Shown piece after piece: positions 43,522 to 52,276 of a stretch of DNA of 64,000 bases. Below the pieces are notes generated by a model. That model was not told where the DNA came from, made no database searches, and worked only from the letters and a program-made list of their open reading frames with translations. The position numbers and the translations under genes were made by a program. Every line of letters starts with the position of its first letter. Within the stretch, counting starts at the first letter, position 1. Source of the stretch: Escherichia fergusonii ATCC 35469 (lineage in GTDB: Bacteria; Pseudomonadota; Gammaproteobacteria; Enterobacterales; Enterobacteriaceae); assembly GCF_000026225.1 (NCBI RefSeq), contig NC_011740.1, forward strand, positions 1,240,001 through 1,304,000. Direction: 5' to 3'.

Positions 43522-45570
43522 ATGAACAGTTTTTTTAGGCTTACCGCGTTTGCTGGCCTGCTTGCAATAGCAGGCCAGACCTTCGCTGTAGATGATATTA
43601 CACGTGTTGAGCAAATTCCTGTTTTGAAGGAAGAAACTCAACACGCGACAGTAAGTGAGCGCGTGACTTCTCGTTTTACGCGTTCGCATTATCGTCAGTT
43701 TGACCTCGATCAGGCGTTTTCTGCGAAAATATTCGATCGTTATCTGAATCTGCTTGATTACAGCCACAATGTGTTGCTGGCAAGTGACGTAGAAGCCTTC
43801 GCTAAAAAGAAAAATCAGCTTGGTGATGAATTACGTACGGGCAAACTGGACGTCTTTTATGATCTCTATAATCTGGCACAAAAGCGCCGATTTGAGCGTT
43901 ATCAGTACGCATTGAAAGTACTGGAACGCCCGATGGATTTCACGGGTAACGACACCTATAACCTTGACCGCAGCAAAGCTCCGTGGCCGAAAGACGAAGC
44001 GGAAATGAATGCGTTGTGGGATGGCAAGGTGAAATTTGACGAATTAAGCCTGAAATTGACCGGTAAAACCGATCAGGAAATTCGTGACACCCTGACGCGT
44101 CGTTATAAATTTGCTATTCGTCGACTGGCACAAACCAACAGTGAAGATGTCTTCTCGCTGGCGATGACCGCATTTGCACGTGAAATCGATCCTCATACCA
44201 ATTATCTCTCTCCACGTAATACCGAACAGTTCAATACTGAAATGAGCCTGTCGCTGGAAGGTATTGGCGCAGTATTGCAGATGGATGATGACTACACCGT
44301 TATCAACTCCATGGTTGCCGGTGGTCCGGCAGCGAAGAGCAAAGCGATAAGTGTGGGCGATCGTATTGTTGGTGTTGGGCAAACGGGTAAACCGATGGTC
44401 GATGTTATCGGTTGGCGTCTGGATGATGTCGTTGCCTTAATTAAAGGCCCTAAGGGCAGTAAGGTACGACTTGAGATCCTGCCAGCAGGTAAGGGCACTA
44501 AAACTAAAACGATTACCCTGACGCGCGAACGTATTCGCCTGGAAGATCGCGCCGTTAAGATGTCGGTGAAAACCGTCGGTAAAGAAAAAGTTGGTGTGCT
44601 GGATATCCCTGGTTTCTACGTGGGCTTAACCGATGACGTTAAAGTGCAGTTGCAGAAACTGGAAAAACAGAACGTCAGCAGTGTGATTATCGATCTGCGC
44701 AGTAACGGCGGTGGTGCGTTGACCGAGGCAGTTTCGCTTTCCGGTTTGTTTATCCCATCTGGCCCGGTGGTGCAGGTGCGTGATAACAACGGCAAGGTAC
44801 GTGAAGATAGCGACAACGATGGTGTGGTCTATTACAAAGGTCCGCTTGTTGTCCTTGTTGATCGTTTTAGTGCCTCTGCGTCAGAGATCTTCGCTGCGGC
44901 GATGCAGGATTACGGCCGGGCATTGGTGGTTGGCGAACCGACCTTTGGTAAAGGTACCGTACAGCAGTACCGTTCTTTGAATCGTATTTACGATCAAATG
45001 TTGCGTCCTGAATGGCCTGCATTAGGTTCAGTACAGTATACAATCCAGAAATTTTATCGTGTTAACGGTGGCAGTACACAGCGTAAAGGTGTAACGCCAG
45101 ACATCATCATGCCTACGGGCAATGAAGAGACGGAAACCGGCGAAAAATTCGAAGACAATGCATTACCGTGGGACAGTATTGACGCCGCAACTTACGTGAA
45201 ATCAGGTGATCTGAAATCGTTTGGGCCGGAGCTGCTTAAAGAGCATAACGCTCGTATCGCTAATGATCCTGAATTCCAGTACATCATGAAGGATATTGCC
45301 CGTTTCAAAGCGATGAAGGAGAAGCGTAGTATTGCCTCGCTCAATTTTGCACAACGCGAAAAAGAGAATAACGAAGATGATGCTTTGCGTCTGCAGCGCC
45401 TCAATGATCGGTTTAAACGTGAAGGTAAACCACAGTTGAAGAAACTGGATGATCTGCCGAAAGATTATCAGGAGCCAGATCCGTATCTTGATGAAACGGT
45501 AAAAATAGCGCTCGACCTGGCGCATCTTGAAAAAGAGAAGCCAGCGGAAAACCCCGCGTCTACTAAGTAA
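43522..45570 (+). CDS. prc: Tail-specific protease Prc
   Basis: 682 residues from ATG 43522 (16 codons after the first possible start). It has a signal peptide (about 1-22, NSFFRLTAFAGLLAIAGQTFA), a long N-terminal helical region, a PDZ domain (about 235-320, SLSLEGIGAVLQMDDDYTV), and the C-terminal S41 peptidase core. The catalytic serine lies in FSASASEIFAAAM (near 452) and the lysine in GEPTFGKGTVQQ (near 477). It degrades proteins by their C-termini in the periplasm, including PBP3 processing, and MepS with the adaptor NlpI. It is cotranscribed with proQ. Confidence 0.96.
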   Translation: MNSFFRLTAFAGLLAIAGQTFAVDDITRVEQIPVLKEETQHATVSERVTSRFTRSHYRQFDLDQAFSAKIFDRYLNLLDYSHNVLLASDVEAFAKKKNQLGDELRTGKLDVFYDLYNLAQKRRFERYQYALKVLERPMDFTGNDTYNLDRSKAPWPKDEAEMNALWDGKVKFDELSLKLTGKTDQEIRDTLTRRYKFAIRRLAQTNSEDVFSLAMTAFAREIDPHTNYLSPRNTEQFNTEMSLSLEGIGAVLQMDDDYTVINSMVAGGPAAKSKAISVGDRIVGVGQTGKPMVDVIGWRLDDVVALIKGPKGSKVRLEILPAGKGTKTKTITLTRERIRLEDRAVKMSVKTVGKEKVGVLDIPGFYVGLTDDVKVQLQKLEKQNVSSVIIDLRSNGGGALTEAVSLSGLFIPSGPVVQVRDNNGKVREDSDNDGVVYYKGPLVVLVDRFSASASEIFAAAMQDYGRALVVGEPTFGKGTVQQYRSLNRIYDQMLRPEWPALGSVQYTIQKFYRVNGGSTQRKGVTPDIIMPTGNEETETGEKFEDNALPWDSIDAATYVKSGDLKSFGPELLKEHNARIANDPEFQYIMKDIARFKAMKEKRSIASLNFAQREKENNEDDALRLQRLNDRFKREGKPQLKKLDDLPKDYQEPDPYLDETVKIALDLAHLEKEKPAENPASTK

Positions 45571-45574
45571 TGTC

Positions 45575-45608
45575 AAACAGGCACAAGATAATGTGCCTGT
45601 TTTTTTTC
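45575..45608 (+). terminator. Terminator of proQ-prc
   Basis: ACAGGCACA / TGTGCCTGT around AGATAA, then eight T. It begins five bases after the prc stop. Confidence 0.92.
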
Positions 45609-45750
45609 ACACGTCAGCCAAATGCTACAAAATGTAAAGTTGTGTCTTTCTACTGACTTACACAGCGTTCAGACTTGAAAATGGCGGCGTAACCCATACG
45701 ATGTGGGTTACGCGTAGTGCGTTTTGTTAAACTGAGGTAAAAAGAAAATT

Positions 45751-46632
45751 ATGATGCGAATCGCGCTCTTCCTGCTAACGAACCTGGCCGTTATGGTCGT
45801 TTTCGGGCTGGTACTGAGCCTGACAGGGATACAGTCGAGCAGCGTTCAGGGGCTGATGATTATGGCCTTGCTGTTCGGTTTTGGTGGTTCCTTCGTTTCG
45901 CTTCTGATGTCCAAATGGATGGCGTTGAGATCTGTGGGCGGGGAAGTGATCGAGCAACCGCGTAACGAAAGGGAACGTTGGCTGGTCAATACTGTAGCAA
46001 CTCAGGCGCGTCAGGCGGGGATTGCTATGCCGCAGGTAGCTATCTACCATGCACCGGATATCAACGCTTTCGCGACCGGTGCCCGTCGTGATGCCTCTCT
46101 GGTTGCTGTCAGCACTGGTTTACTGCAAAACATGAGTCCTGATGAAGCCGAGGCAGTAATTGCTCATGAAATCAGCCACATCGCCAATGGCGACATGGTG
46201 ACCATGACGCTGATTCAGGGCGTGGTGAACACCTTCGTTATCTTTATTTCACGAATTCTCGCGCAGTTGGCTGCTGGTTTTATGGGTGGTAACCGTGATG
46301 ATGGTGAAGAGAGTAACGGTAACCCTCTGATTTATTTTGCAGTCGCCACAGTACTGGAGTTGGTCTTTGGTATTCTGGCAAGCATTATCACCATGTGGTT
46401 CTCGCGTCACCGTGAATTCCATGCTGATGCCGGTTCGGCAAAACTGGTTGGTCGTGAGAAAATGATTGCTGCACTGCAGCGTTTGAAAACCAGTTATGAA
46501 CCACAAGAAGCTACCAGCATGATGGCATTTTGCATCAACGGTAAATCGAAATCGCTGAGTGAATTGTTTATGACTCACCCGCCGCTGGATAAACGTATCG
46601 AAGCGCTGCGGACAGGTGAATATCTGAAGTAA
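45751..46632 (+). CDS. htpX: Membrane metalloprotease HtpX
   Basis: 293 residues. M48 family inner-membrane zinc protease for misfolded membrane proteins, working with FtsH. Four hydrophobic segments are visible (about 4-22, 31-52, 155-178, 195-215). The zinc motif HEISH is in AVIAHEISHIANGDM (near residue 139), and the third ligand is the glutamate of HREFHADAGSA (near 222). Start follows AAAGAAAATT; the gene is controlled by the Cpx system in K-12, not checked here. Confidence 0.95.
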   Translation: MMRIALFLLTNLAVMVVFGLVLSLTGIQSSSVQGLMIMALLFGFGGSFVSLLMSKWMALRSVGGEVIEQPRNERERWLVNTVATQARQAGIAMPQVAIYHAPDINAFATGARRDASLVAVSTGLLQNMSPDEAEAVIAHEISHIANGDMVTMTLIQGVVNTFVIFISRILAQLAAGFMGGNRDDGEESNGNPLIYFAVATVLELVFGILASIITMWFSRHREFHADAGSAKLVGREKMIAALQRLKTSYEPQEATSMMAFCINGKSKSLSELFMTHPPLDKRIEALRTGEYLK

Positions 46633-46645
46633 GCGATAGCAAAAC

Positions 46646-46681
46646 AAAAAGAGCGCGTTCTGATTAACGCGCTCTTTTTTT
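46646..46681. terminator. Bidirectional terminator between htpX and yebQ
   Basis: AAAAAGAGCGCGTT / AACGCGCTCTTTTTTT around CTGATT. Its T-run overlaps the yebQ stop codon at 46680-46682, so it serves convergent genes. Confidence 0.92.
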
Positions 46682-48053
46682 ACCCTTTCACTCGAGGTTG
46701 TGTGATGCGTAAGCCACTCACTCCCGCCGCAATCACCGCCAGTATTCCGGCAGTCAACAACGACACATGTGTACCGTTATCACCAAATTGGTTCAGCATA
46801 AGTGCAACCAGTGCTGCGCCACTGCTTTGCCCGAGTAGTCGTGCTGTGCCTAACATACCACTGGCACCACCGCTACGTTCGCGCGGGGCGGAGGTAATAA
46901 TCGTATGGTTATTTGGCGACTGAAATAAACCAAATCCTGCACCACAAAGAATCATCGGCCAAATAATATTGATATCGGCTGGTGAGGCAGGAAGTAACAC
47001 TAAGGCAAAAAGCCCCGAGGCCATAATGATCATCCCTAATGCGCCTAACAATCCTGCATGTACACGCTCAATCAAATACCCGGCAAGTGGAGCCATAACC
47101 ATGGTAGCTAAAGGCCAGGGAGTGAGTAACAAGCCTGTTTCTACTTCACTTCGACCAAGTACAGTTTGCAGGTAAAAGGGCAAAGAAACCATCGCCAGCA
47201 TCTGCGCGCAGAAAGAGCAAACTGAAGTGCCAATAGAGAGCGAGAAAAGGGGAATGCGTAGTAAATCAACGGGCAACAGAGGAACTGGAAGGGCGAGTTG
47301 GCGGCGAATAAAGAAATAACCCACCACAATCATCACTGCAACTTCCGCAGCAATAAGCGTTAATGATTGTCCCTGAGCAAAACCGCTTAAAGCAGTAATC
47401 AACAGACCAAACGTGAGCGCATTCATAATAGCGCTGGGAAGATCAAAACGCGGTTTGCTACCACGAGAGCCATTTGGTGGTAAAAAACGCATCGCTAAAA
47501 TTAACGCCAGAATGCCCAACGGAACGTTAATTAAAAATAGCCACTTCCATGATGCTACGGAGAGAATGGCTGCGGCAATCGTAGGGCCTGCTGCAGAAGA
47601 TACCGCCACAATAAAGGAGTTAATACCCATACCGCGCCCCAAAAAGCGTTGGGGATAGATAAGACGAATGAGCGCGGTATTAACACTCATCAACGCGGCC
47701 CCTCCAATACCCTGCGCGATGCGCGCCATGGTGAGTAGTTGAAGCGTATCTGAGAGCGCACAAAGCAGCGAAGAAAGAAGAAATGCCACCAGACCAAATT
47801 TATAAATTCGTCGGTAACCAAACATATCACCTAAAAATGAGAAGGTGAGTAATGAAATGACAATGGCGATCTGATAAGCGTTAACAACCCAAATAGAGCT
47901 GGCAGGCGTAGCGTTAAGATCTGATGCGATGGTTGGTAGTGCGACATTAGCAATAGCACCATCCAGCACTGCCATTGAAATGCCAATGATGATGGTTAAA
48001 ATGGCACCGTACCGTTGCGGCAACGGCAGGCCATCGGCCTGAACTTTTTGCAT
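46680..48053 (-). CDS. yebQ: MFS multidrug-type transporter YebQ
   Basis: 457 residues with about 14 hydrophobic segments, the size of DHA2 family drug/proton antiporters. Family patterns include LDGAIANVALPTIASDL (motif D1, near residue 29), LGDMFGYRRIYKFGL (motif A, near 74) and a repeat of AVSSAAGPTIAAAI (motif C-like, near 150). The substrate is unknown. It is divergent from kdgR, the KDPG-linked regulator, and KdgR-controlled expression is possible but no box was confirmed. Confidence 0.93.
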   Translation of the reverse strand: MQKVQADGLPLPQRYGAILTIIIGISMAVLDGAIANVALPTIASDLNATPASSIWVVNAYQIAIVISLLTFSFLGDMFGYRRIYKFGLVAFLLSSLLCALSDTLQLLTMARIAQGIGGAALMSVNTALIRLIYPQRFLGRGMGINSFIVAVSSAAGPTIAAAILSVASWKWLFLINVPLGILALILAMRFLPPNGSRGSKPRFDLPSAIMNALTFGLLITALSGFAQGQSLTLIAAEVAVMIVVGYFFIRRQLALPVPLLPVDLLRIPLFSLSIGTSVCSFCAQMLAMVSLPFYLQTVLGRSEVETGLLLTPWPLATMVMAPLAGYLIERVHAGLLGALGMIIMASGLFALVLLPASPADINIIWPMILCGAGFGLFQSPNNHTIITSAPRERSGGASGMLGTARLLGQSSGAALVALMLNQFGDNGTHVSLLTAGILAVIAAGVSGLRITQPRVKG

Positions 48054-48228
48054 AAGAATCTTGGTCTTCAGGAATTGATAAGCAGATTAATGATTCTAGC
48101 ATTGATACTGGTGTGGGATGTCGCAGAATTGTAACGAAGCGGCAAAACTTGCATTGCGACGCCAGGATCGTGAATTTATAATAAAATTCGGTTCTGATTT
48201 TTCTAAAACACTCGCAATGAGGTGATGA

Positions 48229-49011
48229 ATGGCCAGTACAGATCTGGGTAAACAACCTGATTCTGTTTCTTCCGTGTTGAAAGTTTTCGGTATTTTACAG
48301 GCATTAGGCGAAGAGCGTGAAATTGGTATTACCGAGCTTTCTCAACGCGTTATGATGTCAAAAAGTACCGTTTATCGCTTTTTGCAAACCATGAAAACGT
48401 TGGGCTATGTTGCTCAGGAGGGGGAGTCAGAAAAATATTCCCTGACGTTGAAATTATTCGAACTGGGTGCCCGTGCATTACAAAATGTCGATTTGATTCG
48501 TAGCGCAGATATTCAAATGCGCGAACTTTCCAGACTTACCAAAGAAACCATTCACCTTGGCGCGCTGGACGAAGACAGCATTGTCTATATTCATAAAATC
48601 GACTCCATGTACAATTTACGTATGTACTCCCGTATTGGTCGTCGAAATCCGCTCTACAGCACCGCAATTGGTAAAGTCTTGCTGGCATGGCGTGACCATA
48701 AAGAAATCAAACAAATCCTGGAACACGTCGAATATAAGCGGAGTACCGAGCGCACCATTACTACTACTGAAGCGTTACTGCCTGTGCTGGATCAAGTTCG
48801 TGCTCAGGGCTATGGTGAAGACAATGAAGAGCAGGAAGCAGGGCTGCGTTGTATTGCTGTCCCGGTATTCGACCGCTTTGGCGTGGTGATCGCTGGCCTG
48901 AGTATTTCATTCCCTACACTGCGTTTCTCACAAGAACGCTTGCAGGAGTATGTCGCTATTTTGCAGAATGCAGCGCGGAAAATTTCAGCTCAAATGGGAT
49001 ACATAGGCTAA
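48229..49011 (+). CDS. kdgR: KdgR transcriptional regulator (IclR family)
   Basis: 260 residues. It has an N-terminal winged helix (about 20-80, GITELSQRVMMSKSTVYRFLQ) and a C-terminal IclR effector domain (about 95-255, with LRCIAVPVFDRFGVVIAGLS). KdgR represses 2-keto-3-deoxygluconate use (kdgT, kdgK, eda). The C-terminal end is MGYIG, a few residues shorter than in K-12 as I recall it, where MGYHDYPF follows. Its target eda is also in the window at 25711. Confidence 0.94.
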   Translation: MASTDLGKQPDSVSSVLKVFGILQALGEEREIGITELSQRVMMSKSTVYRFLQTMKTLGYVAQEGESEKYSLTLKLFELGARALQNVDLIRSADIQMRELSRLTKETIHLGALDEDSIVYIHKIDSMYNLRMYSRIGRRNPLYSTAIGKVLLAWRDHKEIKQILEHVEYKRSTERTITTTEALLPVLDQVRAQGYGEDNEEQEAGLRCIAVPVFDRFGVVIAGLSISFPTLRFSQERLQEYVAILQNAARKISAQMGYIG

Positions 49012-49092
49012 ATATTTCGAGTTGCAGCACATGCAATTTGAAGTATGGCGATTATGACCAATATACTTTTGATATTGAAATTGCAGTCGATA

Positions 49093-49126
49093 AAAAACCT
49101 GCCAGCAGTCCGCGAAGCAGGTTTTA
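49093..49126. terminator. Terminator between kdgR and yobH
   Basis: AAAAACCTGC / GCAGGTTTTA around CAGCAGTCCGCGAA. It suits both convergent transcripts. Confidence 0.75.
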
Positions 49127-49221
49127 GGGATGCTTTTAGTAAAACGCGTAACAAATACCCCTGCTGATAGCAATAATCATATCAATGAGAAATGTATCCT
49201 TACATCTCTTCAGGTTAATAA

Positions 49222-49461
49222 TTAATCGTTATCAATAACGACTGTGCTTTTACGTAAAACCGGGCAATCGCTAAAACCGATTATGCCACTCTCTGTATGA
49301 AGATACTGAGCTGTCGATGTACCACGAGCGGTAAGATACTTGCATTACAGGCCTAGCCCCGCCGCGTTCTGCTTACTTCCCACTAATACCCCATATCCAC
49401 TCATTAATAAAACAATCCATCCAAGTGCTATCACGGTAACTGTGCGAACGAATATACGCAT
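49222..49461 (-). pseudogene. yobH: yobH interrupted by an in-frame TAA
   Basis: The minus-strand frame from ATG 49461 to TAA 49222 has 79 sense-length codons, exactly the length I recall for YobH. It starts MRIFVRTVTVIALGWIVLLM, a hydrophobic signal or membrane segment. Codon 39 at 49345-49347 reads TAA between GLGL and CKYLTARGTS, where K-12 has CAA (Gln). The rest of the frame stays open and similar to YobH to its normal stop. One C-to-T change explains the break. A sequencing error is possible. A 38-residue membrane peptide could still be made. Confidence 0.85.
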
Positions 49462-49614
49462 CACAACCTCTTTTATTATTATGACACTTTAAGATTAGCC
49501 TGAGCATGGCACGAAACAAGGCCATAATTCCGAAAAACACTTTGGTTACAGTTAGCCTCGGTTTAAGTTTGTCGTGCTAGCGTAGAGGAGTAGTTTGTTG
49601 ATATGGAGCATGAA

Positions 49615-49758
49615 GTGAAAAAGTTTCGGTGGCTTGTTCTGATCGTAGTTGTGCTTGCCTGTCTGGTGCTTTGGGCGCAGGTGATAAACATCATGTGCGA
49701 TCAGGATGTGCAATTTTTCAGCGGAATTTGTGCGATCAATAAATTTATCCCCTGGTAA
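49615..49758 (+). CDS. mgrB: PhoQ feedback regulator MgrB
   Basis: 47 residues with a GTG start at 49615, the start used in K-12 (reading MKKFRWLVLIVVVLACLVLW). An ATG four codons upstream is in frame. MgrB is an inner-membrane protein that binds and inhibits the PhoQ kinase as negative feedback on PhoPQ. It has one membrane segment (about 6-24), then a periplasmic part with two conserved cysteines (IMCDQDVQ and GICAINK) and the C-terminal PW. All key residues are present, so the gene looks functional. Confidence 0.95.
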   Translation: MKKFRWLVLIVVVLACLVLWAQVINIMCDQDVQFFSGICAINKFIPW

Positions 49759-49831
49759 TCCTCTTTTTGCATCTGTTGATTTCCTTCCGGTGTGGCGGTG
49801 GTAGAATGTTGCGTCTACAGCGAGGTGTGAA

Positions 49832-50119
49832 ATGAACGAAGTATTAAATTCAGGCGTACTTAACTTTGCGTCTTTGATTGTGTCGGTGGTTGTACTGGCC
49901 ATTGGTCTGGTTTTGTGGTTCTTTGTTAACCGGGCAAGCTCCCGGACAAACGAACAAATTGAGCTACTTGAAGCGATGCTGGATCAGCAAAAACGACAAA
50001 ATGCCTTGCTGCGCAGATTATGCGAAGCTAACGAGCCGGAAAAGGCACCAGAAGCATCTTCTGAATCGAATGATGAAGAAGATCGAGATGACATTATCCG
50101 CTTAGTCGCAGAGCGCTAA
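49832..50119 (+). CDS. yebO: Small membrane protein YebO
   Basis: 95 residues, the K-12 length. One N-terminal membrane helix (about 10-31, FASLIVSVVVLAIGLVLWFF), then a helical, coiled-coil-like cytoplasmic stretch (EQIELLEAMLDQQKRQNALL) and an acidic end. No function is known. It follows mgrB by 73 bases on the same strand and may be read from the same PhoP-dependent transcript. Confidence 0.88.
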   Translation: MNEVLNSGVLNFASLIVSVVVLAIGLVLWFFVNRASSRTNEQIELLEAMLDQQKRQNALLRRLCEANEPEKAPEASSESNDEEDRDDIIRLVAER

Positions 50120-50944
50120 TGCCTTGGTTAAAGTCGCTCGATATCAATGAGCGACATAGAGCCCAACCTGGATAGTCGATTTTATTTGCCACCTGGGCCC
50201 TGGGCAATGAGCTAAATAGTCACTTACTGCGCATACGTACCGGTTTTCCGCTCTGCGTGTTTCTAAACTGCCTGCAACAATTAGATTTGTTGGGGCAGGT
50301 TCCTATATTTCCCGGACAAAAAGTAAAATGCACTAATTCAGTGCAACAGAAAATATGTTGGTTGAAAGTGTCATCGGGTTAATTTACTCCACGTTCTATC
50401 TTTTGCGATCCAGATTCCAATAATATCTCGCCATAACACATTATTATGATTATGCCCAAATTGTGATTCCTGTCATTTAATTATTTGCGAAACGTTTCTC
50501 TCACTTTTTTCGAGTAATGTCATCATAGGTTCATTATTCAATGCGATAAAAAGATAACATTTTCTGATGATAGTTAATCAGAAATGAAAAAACATAACTA
50601 ACGTGAGTTTAAAGAAAAACGATTACTGTTGTTATGACAAATTATGCAATCTATAGCATAAAAAGTGATATGTGTGAGCTCTGGCGAGAAGTTGAACACT
50701 TAGCCTGGAAGAGGCGAAGTTATTGAGCTATGGTAAAAAAGTGCTTGCTCAGGTCATTCCCTGACATGCAAAAGAAGTAACGGACAAATATATCAGGTCG
50801 TGCCCTGACGCATAAGTGTGCGTTAGTCTGCAAAAAATTACCTGGAATTTGTGCGGCTGATCGAGACACGTTTAAAAATGGCTTGCCATAATTAACGTTG
50901 TATGTGATAACACGTTTTGGGTTAAACGAGGTACAGTTCTGTTT
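50120..50944. other. 825-base gene-free region between yebO and yobF
   Basis: No credible coding frame is seen on either strand. It holds a hairpin after yebO (GTCGCTC / GAGCGAC, 50133-50155), a second long hairpin (CTGCCTGCAACAA / TTGTTGGGGCAG, about 50269-50299), then an AT-rich tract from 50320 to 50680. Two tandem imperfect inverted repeats follow at 50749-50765 and 50793-50809. The right end must carry the yobF-cspC promoter and a leader. Confidence 0.7.
50749..50809. repeat. Two tandem inverted repeats upstream of yobF
   Basis: TCAGGTCATTCCCTGAC (50749-50765) and TCAGGTCGTGCCCTGAC (50793-50809) differ at two bases and start 44 bases apart. Each has TCAGG / CCTGA arms with a six-base loop. 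They lie about 140-195 bases before the yobF ATG, either as paired RNA hairpins in the leader or as paired protein sites. Confidence 0.75.
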
Positions 50945-51088
50945 ATGTGTGGCATTTTCAGTAAAGAAGTCCAGAGTAAACACGTTGACGTTGAATACCG
51001 CTTCTCTGCCGAACCTTATATTAGTGCCTCATGCAGTAATGTCTCAGTTTTATCTATGTTAAGCCTGCGGGCGAAGAATATACTCTAA
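50945..51088 (+). CDS. yobF: Small protein YobF
   Basis: 47 residues (MCGIFSKEVQSKHVDVEYRF and on), closely matching K-12 YobF. It is a stress-accumulated small protein of the DUF2527 family with three cysteines and no known activity. It comes directly before cspC: the stop is 12 bases from the cspC ATG, so the two share a transcript, and YobF may be produced as part of cspC control. Confidence 0.9.
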   Translation: MCGIFSKEVQSKHVDVEYRFSAEPYISASCSNVSVLSMLSLRAKNIL

Positions 51089-51100
51089 GGAATTTTGCAA

Positions 51101-51310
51101 ATGGCAAAGATTAAAGGTCAAGTTAAGTGGTTCAACGAGTCAAAAGGTTTTGGCTTCATTACTCCGGCAGATGGTAGCAAAGACGTATTCGTACACTTCT
51201 CTGCTATTCAGGGTAATGGCTTCAAAACTCTGGCAGAAGGCCAGAACGTTGAGTTCGAAATTCAGGACGGCCAGAAAGGTCCGGCTGCTGTTAACGTAAC
51301 AGCTATCTGA
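51101..51310 (+). CDS. cspC: Cold-shock-family protein CspC
   Basis: 69 residues from ATG 51101 ([12 protein letters not shown]), with TAAGGA upstream. It is a single OB-fold that binds RNA: RNP1 is KGFGFITP (near residue 15), RNP2 is DVFVHFSAI (near 29). CspC is made at 37 degrees and affects rpoS and stress mRNA stability and antitermination. It ends the yobF-cspC unit; a strong hairpin follows. Confidence 0.97.
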
Positions 51311-51356
51311 TCGAAACCACTGATTTGAGGCGTTAAGACGCATCAATCTCAGCTAT

Positions 51357-51382
51357 AAAGCCTCGCCAGTGCGAGGCTTTTT
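51357..51382 (+). terminator. Terminator of yobF-cspC
   Basis: AAAGCCTCGC / GCGAGGCTTT around CAGT, then T. It lies 47 bases after cspC. Confidence 0.92.
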
Positions 51383-51466
51383 AACATCTGTATCCAGTGG
51401 GTTGTTGTTTGCCGGACCCGTTAATCGCGCTAAACTTGCGGCCTTTAGTATACTGCCGGAGTAGCC

Positions 51467-52276
51467 ATGTCGTTTTCCTGTCCATTATGTCATCAGTCTC
51501 TTACTCAAACTCAAACCAGCTATGTTTGCCCACTGCGACACCAGTTTGATGTAGCGAAAGAGGGATATGTGAATCTGCTGCCTGTACAACATAAGCGTTC
51601 TCGTGATCCTGGCGATAGTGCGGAAATGATGCAGGCTCGACGGGCTTTTCTCGATGCCGGACATTATCTTCCTTTGCGTGAAGCGATTGTCGCCATCCTG
51701 ACTGAACAACTGAGCAAAAACGCCAGTGCAATTCTGGATATTGGTTGTGGGGAAGGGTATTACACGCACGCATTTGCAGATGCGGTTCCCGCAGTTACGA
51801 CTTATGGGTTGGATGTCTCTAAGGTCGCTATCAGAGCTGCAGCGAAGCGTTATTCACAAGTCAAATTTTGCGTGGCCTCCAGTCATCGGTTACCGTTTGC
51901 TGATGCCTGTATGGACGCAATTATTCGCATTTATGCACCCTGCAAAGCTGAAGAGTTAGCGCGAGTGGTAAAACCCGGTGGATTAGTGATCACTGCAACG
52001 CCTGGTCCACACCACTTAATGGAACTGAAAGGACTTATTTATGAACAGGTACGGTTACACGATCCACATACAGAAGTACTGGAAGGTTTCAATTTGGTGA
52101 AGGGGATTTCATTAAGCTACCCAATGCATTTGAAAGGCAGTGAAGCGGTTGCGTTACTTCAGATGACACCATTTGCGTGGCGCGCGAAGACAGAAGTATG
52201 GGAAGAGTTAGCTACCAAAGCTATATTTGACTGCCAGACGGATTTTAATCTTCACATCTGGCAGCGGTCGAATTAA
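51467..52276 (+). CDS. rlmA: 23S rRNA m1G745 methyltransferase
   Basis: 269 residues. RlmA methylates N1 of G745 in 23S rRNA helix 35. It has an N-terminal zinc-binding motif (FSCPLCHQSL, then YVCPLRHQFD, giving three cysteines and a histidine), followed by a Rossmann methyltransferase domain with AILDIGCGEGYYTHAF (near residue 87). It ends four bases into the last codons of the convergent mntP. Confidence 0.95.
   Translation: MSFSCPLCHQSLTQTQTSYVCPLRHQFDVAKEGYVNLLPVQHKRSRDPGDSAEMMQARRAFLDAGHYLPLREAIVAILTEQLSKNASAILDIGCGEGYYTHAFADAVPAVTTYGLDVSKVAIRAAAKRYSQVKFCVASSHRLPFADACMDAIIRIYAPCKAEELARVVKPGGLVITATPGPHHLMELKGLIYEQVRLHDPHTEVLEGFNLVKGISLSYPMHLKGSEAVALLQMTPFAWRAKTEVWEELATKAIFDCQTDFNLHIWQRSN

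Noticed and set aside
49010..49221. Possible extra gene after kdgR
   Set aside because: Only a short frame and a bidirectional hairpin are present; no conserved product.
49540..49572. PhoP box before mgrB
   Set aside because: GGTTA and GGTTTA half-sites occur, but I could not place two in the required 11-base spacing, so no site is reported although PhoP control of mgrB is known.
50720..50983. An 87-codon minus-strand frame in the yebO-yobF gap
   Set aside because: It overlaps the start of yobF, has no ribosome-binding site, and contains the tandem inverted repeats; no similarity is recognised.
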